Below, piece by piece: positions 12,083-14,427 of a DNA stretch of 14,427 bases. Both the position numbers and the translations under genes were made by a program. Below the pieces are notes generated by a model. The model did no database searches. It was not told the origin of the DNA and saw only the letters and a list, made by a program, of their open reading frames with translations. Origin of the DNA: CAYOZL01 sp964408435 (GTDB lineage: Bacteria; Bdellovibrionota_C; UBA2361; SZUA-149; CAYOZL01); the NCBI GenBank assembly GCA_964408435.1, contig CAYOZL010000057.1, forward strand, positions 1 through 14,427, given 5' to 3'. Position 1 is the first letter of the stretch, and every line of letters begins with the position of its first letter.

Positions 12083-13372
12083 TTATAGATAAGACTTTAA
12101 GATATTGACTTTATCTTTAGGAAGGAAATTATTTTCATCCCAAGAAGATAGTAAGTCGTTGATATTTCCTGCATATGCTTTTAGCTGTTCTGGTAAATCT
12201 TCTTTAATTTGATTAAGGGCAAATAAGCATTCTTCTCTCGTTCCAATACATTCTAGCGGTTTAACTTTCTTATCATCAATTAATGCTATTATGTCATTAA
12301 TTGTATTTTCTTTATTTAAGAAATCCTTGCCAAAAATTTCATCTAGAGTTTCTTTTTTTACAAAAGGGCTTAACATTAAGAAAACAAAAGAACACTTTGG
12401 ACAATTCCTGCACCAGTGGTCATCTTTTTGCCCAACATTGCAACTTCTAAAGTCTTTAAGCTGCTCTGGAAATTTGGAGAATATCTTAGCTATTTGTATT
12501 TCTAAGATAGGCCTTAAGAAACTGTAATAGTTAACATTGGTAATGTTGGAAATGTAACTTCTAAAACTTTTCTCAAATTCAAATGATTTTGAATACTGAT
12601 GGTTAACAGGAATTATGTAGTTTTCTGTATTTGGCTCACTTGCGCTTGATTCATTTGAAAGTATTACCTCATTAAAACCATTTAGTTCGGCTACTGTGCA
12701 AGAGAGGAAAGCTAAGTAAGCAGAAAAGGGCGTATGTCCATTTAAGTAGCCTTGTTTATTCAGCTCAAGTAATTTTTTATCAATAACTCTTTTTGCTATT
12801 AAGGTTTGTTTTTCAAAGCCAGCATTTTTAATTGTTCTTTTTGTAGACTCTGTTTCGTTTAAAACAAATACAGCTTGTTTATTATTCTCGTCTCTTAAAA
12901 CTTGCATTGTAGTTGAGGAGTCTTTACCGCCACCAACCAATATTAATTCACTGCTATCTTTGGTCTTAATTAGACTGTTTTTAGGTTCTTCTTTTGACTC
13001 AATAATAAATTCCACAAAATCCTTTGGGTCAAAATTAATTTTGTTTATAAATAAAAACTCACTAAGACCATTTATAAATAAATTTTTCCACCAGCTAGTG
13101 TCAAATAATGTGCCACATTGAACATAAAACTTTGGTGAACATGTGCACTTCCAATAGCTAATACTCTCAACTAGGCCTAGATTGAAAATTAAGTTCTCAT
13201 TGATTTTAGTTTTATTATCCCAAGGAATTTCAATTTTAGGAATAAATTCTATATCCGGTTCTATTTTGAATTTGAATTCTGCTGAGATTTTATTTTTTAA
13301 AGTTTTGTATGAGTAACTCTGATAGAAAAACTTAGGATGCGCAATTCTTAAATCTTCAAATTGTTTGCTCAT
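12083..13372 (-). CDS. murL: MurL-like UDP-MurNAc-L-Ala-L-Glu epimerase (PP-loop ATP enzyme)
   Basis: MurL, described in Xanthomonas, uses ATP to activate and epimerise the terminal L-Glu of UDP-MurNAc-L-Ala-L-Glu to D-Glu, releasing AMP. This 429-aa protein has an N-terminal domain of about 140 residues, then a PP-loop LVGGGKDSSTT (145-155) of the ATP-pyrophosphatase class. NGHTPFSAYLAF (211-222) and SNESSASEPN (239-248) follow, then a Cys cluster at Cys311, Cys321, Cys324 and Cys327 (CxxCPKC), which may bind a metal. Order and motifs fit MurL homologues as I recall them; QueC-like and tRNA-modifying PP-loop enzymes are poorer fits because of the long N-terminal domain. The strongest support is context: it lies between xthA (4-bp ATGA overlap) and a MurD-family ligase (7-bp gap) in one operon. 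Confidence 0.8.
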   Translation of the reverse strand: MSKQFEDLRIAHPKFFYQSYSYKTLKNKISAEFKFKIEPDIEFIPKIEIPWDNKTKINENLIFNLGLVESISYWKCTCSPKFYVQCGTLFDTSWWKNLFINGLSEFLFINKINFDPKDFVEFIIESKEEPKNSLIKTKDSSELILVGGGKDSSTTMQVLRDENNKQAVFVLNETESTKRTIKNAGFEKQTLIAKRVIDKKLLELNKQGYLNGHTPFSAYLAFLSCTVAELNGFNEVILSNESSASEPNTENYIIPVNHQYSKSFEFEKSFRSYISNITNVNYYSFLRPILEIQIAKIFSKFPEQLKDFRSCNVGQKDDHWCRNCPKCSFVFLMLSPFVKKETLDEIFGKDFLNKENTINDIIALIDDKKVKPLECIGTREECLFALNQIKEDLPEQLKAYAGNINDLLSSWDENNFLPKDKVNILKSYL

Positions 13373-14148
13373 GCAATCTCTATAGAAATAGGGCAGTGGT
13401 CTGAGCCTAAAGTTTTTTTATAAATCTTAGCATTAGATAGTTTTATATTCTCACCGGTTAAAAAATAATCTAATCTCCAGCCCAAGTCTTTTTGTCGAGC
13501 TCCTGCACGGTATGACCACCAAGTGTAATTATTATTAGTCTCTCCGTTTATTTCTCTAAAACTATCTTTAAAGCCTAAGTTTAAAAAGTCAGAAAACCAT
13601 TTTCGTTCTTCTGGTAGAAAACCAGACATCTCCATTTTAGTAGCCTTGTCCGGGTGATGAATATCTATTTCTTGATGACAGATATTATAGTCTCCACAAA
13701 TTATAATTTTTTTTCTTTCTTGTAAGGGAAGCTTCTTAAAGTGAGAGTGTAAATGTTTTAGGAATTTAAATTTAAACTCTTGTCTGATTTCTCCAGAGCT
13801 CCCTGATGGAAAGTATATGTTATAAAGATCAAAATCTTTAAATTCGCTAATCACATATCTTCCTTCACTATCAAATTCTTTTTTTCTTAAGCCGAATTGA
13901 TTTAATTTTAGTTTAGAATCGATTTTTTTTAAAACAAAAGTTGCAACCCCTGAGTATCCTTTTTTATCAGCATGCGAAAAGAAATAATTATAGTTCTGAG
14001 GTAAGTAGTCTAGCTTTTCTAAACTCTCTTTATCTATTTTGGTTTCTTGAAGGCAGAATATTTCAGGCTTTTCTTTTTCTATAAAATCAAAAAGACCTTT
14101 TTTATAGGCAGCTCTAATACCATTTACGTTCCAAGAAATTATCTTCAT
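13369..14148 (-). CDS. xthA: Exonuclease III / AP endonuclease
   Basis: A base-excision-repair nuclease of the endonuclease/exonuclease/phosphatase fold that cleaves abasic sites, acting with Mg2+ on chromosomal DNA. The length of 259 aa is normal for the family. Family residues are all visible: SWNVNGIRA (5-13), QETK with Glu35, GYSGVA (64-69), the GDYNICH block with Asp153 and Asn155, TWWSYRAGARQKDLGWRLDYF (209-229) with Asp227, and GSDHCPI (248-254) with the Asp250/His251 pair. ATG 14148 gives the canonical MKIISWNVNG start. It is the first gene of the operon and its stop overlaps the murL ATG. The link to peptidoglycan genes is probably positional rather than functional. No Shine-Dalgarno is visible, and a 14-bp inverted-repeat arm abuts the start codon. 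Confidence 0.95.
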   Translation of the reverse strand: MKIISWNVNGIRAAYKKGLFDFIEKEKPEIFCLQETKIDKESLEKLDYLPQNYNYFFSHADKKGYSGVATFVLKKIDSKLKLNQFGLRKKEFDSEGRYVISEFKDFDLYNIYFPSGSSGEIRQEFKFKFLKHLHSHFKKLPLQERKKIIICGDYNICHQEIDIHHPDKATKMEMSGFLPEERKWFSDFLNLGFKDSFREINGETNNNYTWWSYRAGARQKDLGWRLDYFLTGENIKLSNAKIYKKTLGSDHCPISIEIA

Positions 14149-14224
14149 AAATTTTTACTTAGTTTAATTTTCAGTTTTTGAGCTACAGCTTAATTTTACT
14201 AAAAATCAACCTAAGTAAAAATTT
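14149..14224 (-). promoter_or_regulatory. Inverted repeat abutting the xthA start codon
   Basis: AAATTTTTACTTAG (14149-14162) is the perfect reverse complement of CTAAGTAAAAATTT (14211-14224). In the xthA mRNA the 3' arm runs directly into the ATG, so a closed stem would bury the initiation region. The A+T-rich 48-nt loop has little further structure beyond AGCT repeats. Confidence 0.6.
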
Positions 14225-14240
14225 AGTGCTTCCCGCTTCG

Positions 14241-14300
14241 CTCTTCAATATCCTCATCGTATAGTGTGTTAGAATTATACTGTCTTGAGGATATAAAGAG
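14241..14300 (-). promoter_or_regulatory. Candidate xthA-murL-murD promoter inside a 14-bp dyad
   Basis: On the minus strand a perfect TATAAT occupies 14279-14274, with a weak TTCTCT (14302-14297) 17 bp upstream. Dyad arms surround the -10: ATATCCTCA (14248-14256) with TGAGGATAT (14286-14294), extended by CTCTT (14241-14245) with AAGAG (14296-14300). The symmetry could be an operator or, if transcribed from further upstream, a hairpin. Confidence 0.45.
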
Positions 14301-14427
14301 AATACTAAATAATCTTAGTATTGGCTAAGAACGCTTATGTAGAATTTAACGCTCTCTATAAAACCTTCTAGGAAAAAGAAGTCAGAAGCAAAGGTAGTAA
14401 TCATAATAAAGACTGATAACTGCAGTA
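14301..14427. other. Noncoding right edge with a hairpin and a repeated motif
   Basis: AATACTAA (14301-14308) and TTAGTATT (14315-14322) form an 8-bp stem around ATAATC. TAAGAACG (14326-14333) and AACCTTCTAGGAAAAAGAAG (14362-14381) recall 884-922 at the left of the window. No convincing frame or RNA gene is seen before the window ends. Confidence 0.4.

Noticed and set aside
12291..12527. Plus-strand frame opposite murL
   Set aside because: It overlaps the Cys-cluster coding region of murL; low-complexity shadow.
12083..13372. QueC/ExsB or tRNA thiolation PP-loop enzyme
   Set aside because: The long N-terminal domain, the CxxCPKC cluster and the MurD neighbour fit MurL better.

Overview
The window reads as a low-G+C, Gram-negative chromosome. 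A 60-base line counted inside leuA (3001-3060) is 33% G+C. An LPS-heptose epimerase (HldD) and a peptidoglycan-precursor operon are present, and the standard stop codons are used. Nothing fixes the phylum. No rRNA, tRNA, CRISPR array or recognisable transposase was seen.

Layout. Bases 1-840 hold the 3' end of glutamine-dependent NAD+ synthetase (nadE). From about 870 to 1560 there is a more G+C-rich islet (45% at 1021-1080) with one unknown minus-strand gene, bounded by a short inverted repeat and several hairpins. hldD follows on the minus strand (1644-2579). Divergent from it is the leucine operon: a leader peptide with four consecutive Leu codons, a competing antiterminator and terminator, then leuA, a 145-bp hyphenated palindrome, leuC, leuD, an atypical short-chain dehydrogenase and a small tautomerase of the CHMI family. 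leuB is not in the cluster. An orphan minus-strand gene (7783-8397) lies between imperfect inverted repeats, followed by a DUF389 membrane protein.

The least familiar part is 9605-10561. A near-consensus promoter and a long structured leader precede two tandem paralogous genes for small acidic proteins of 90 and 87 aa, ended by a strong terminator. Each gene is preceded, 24-26 nt before its ATG, by the same 39-nt nested hairpin; the stems are identical and the loops have diverged. This looks like a duplicated 'hairpin plus small protein' unit under RNA-level control.

The right third is a minus-strand operon, xthA-murL-murD (14148 to 10816), with a 4-bp overlap and a 7-bp gap. The middle protein is a PP-loop enzyme with a Cys cluster that fits MurL (UDP-MurNAc-L-Ala-L-Glu epimerase). 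The MurD-family ligase beside it has changes at two glutamate-site lysines. Together they suggest the alternative MurD2/MurL route, in which L-Glu is added first and then epimerised. The outer end (14149-14427) is noncoding and rich in dyad symmetry around a TATAAT for this operon.
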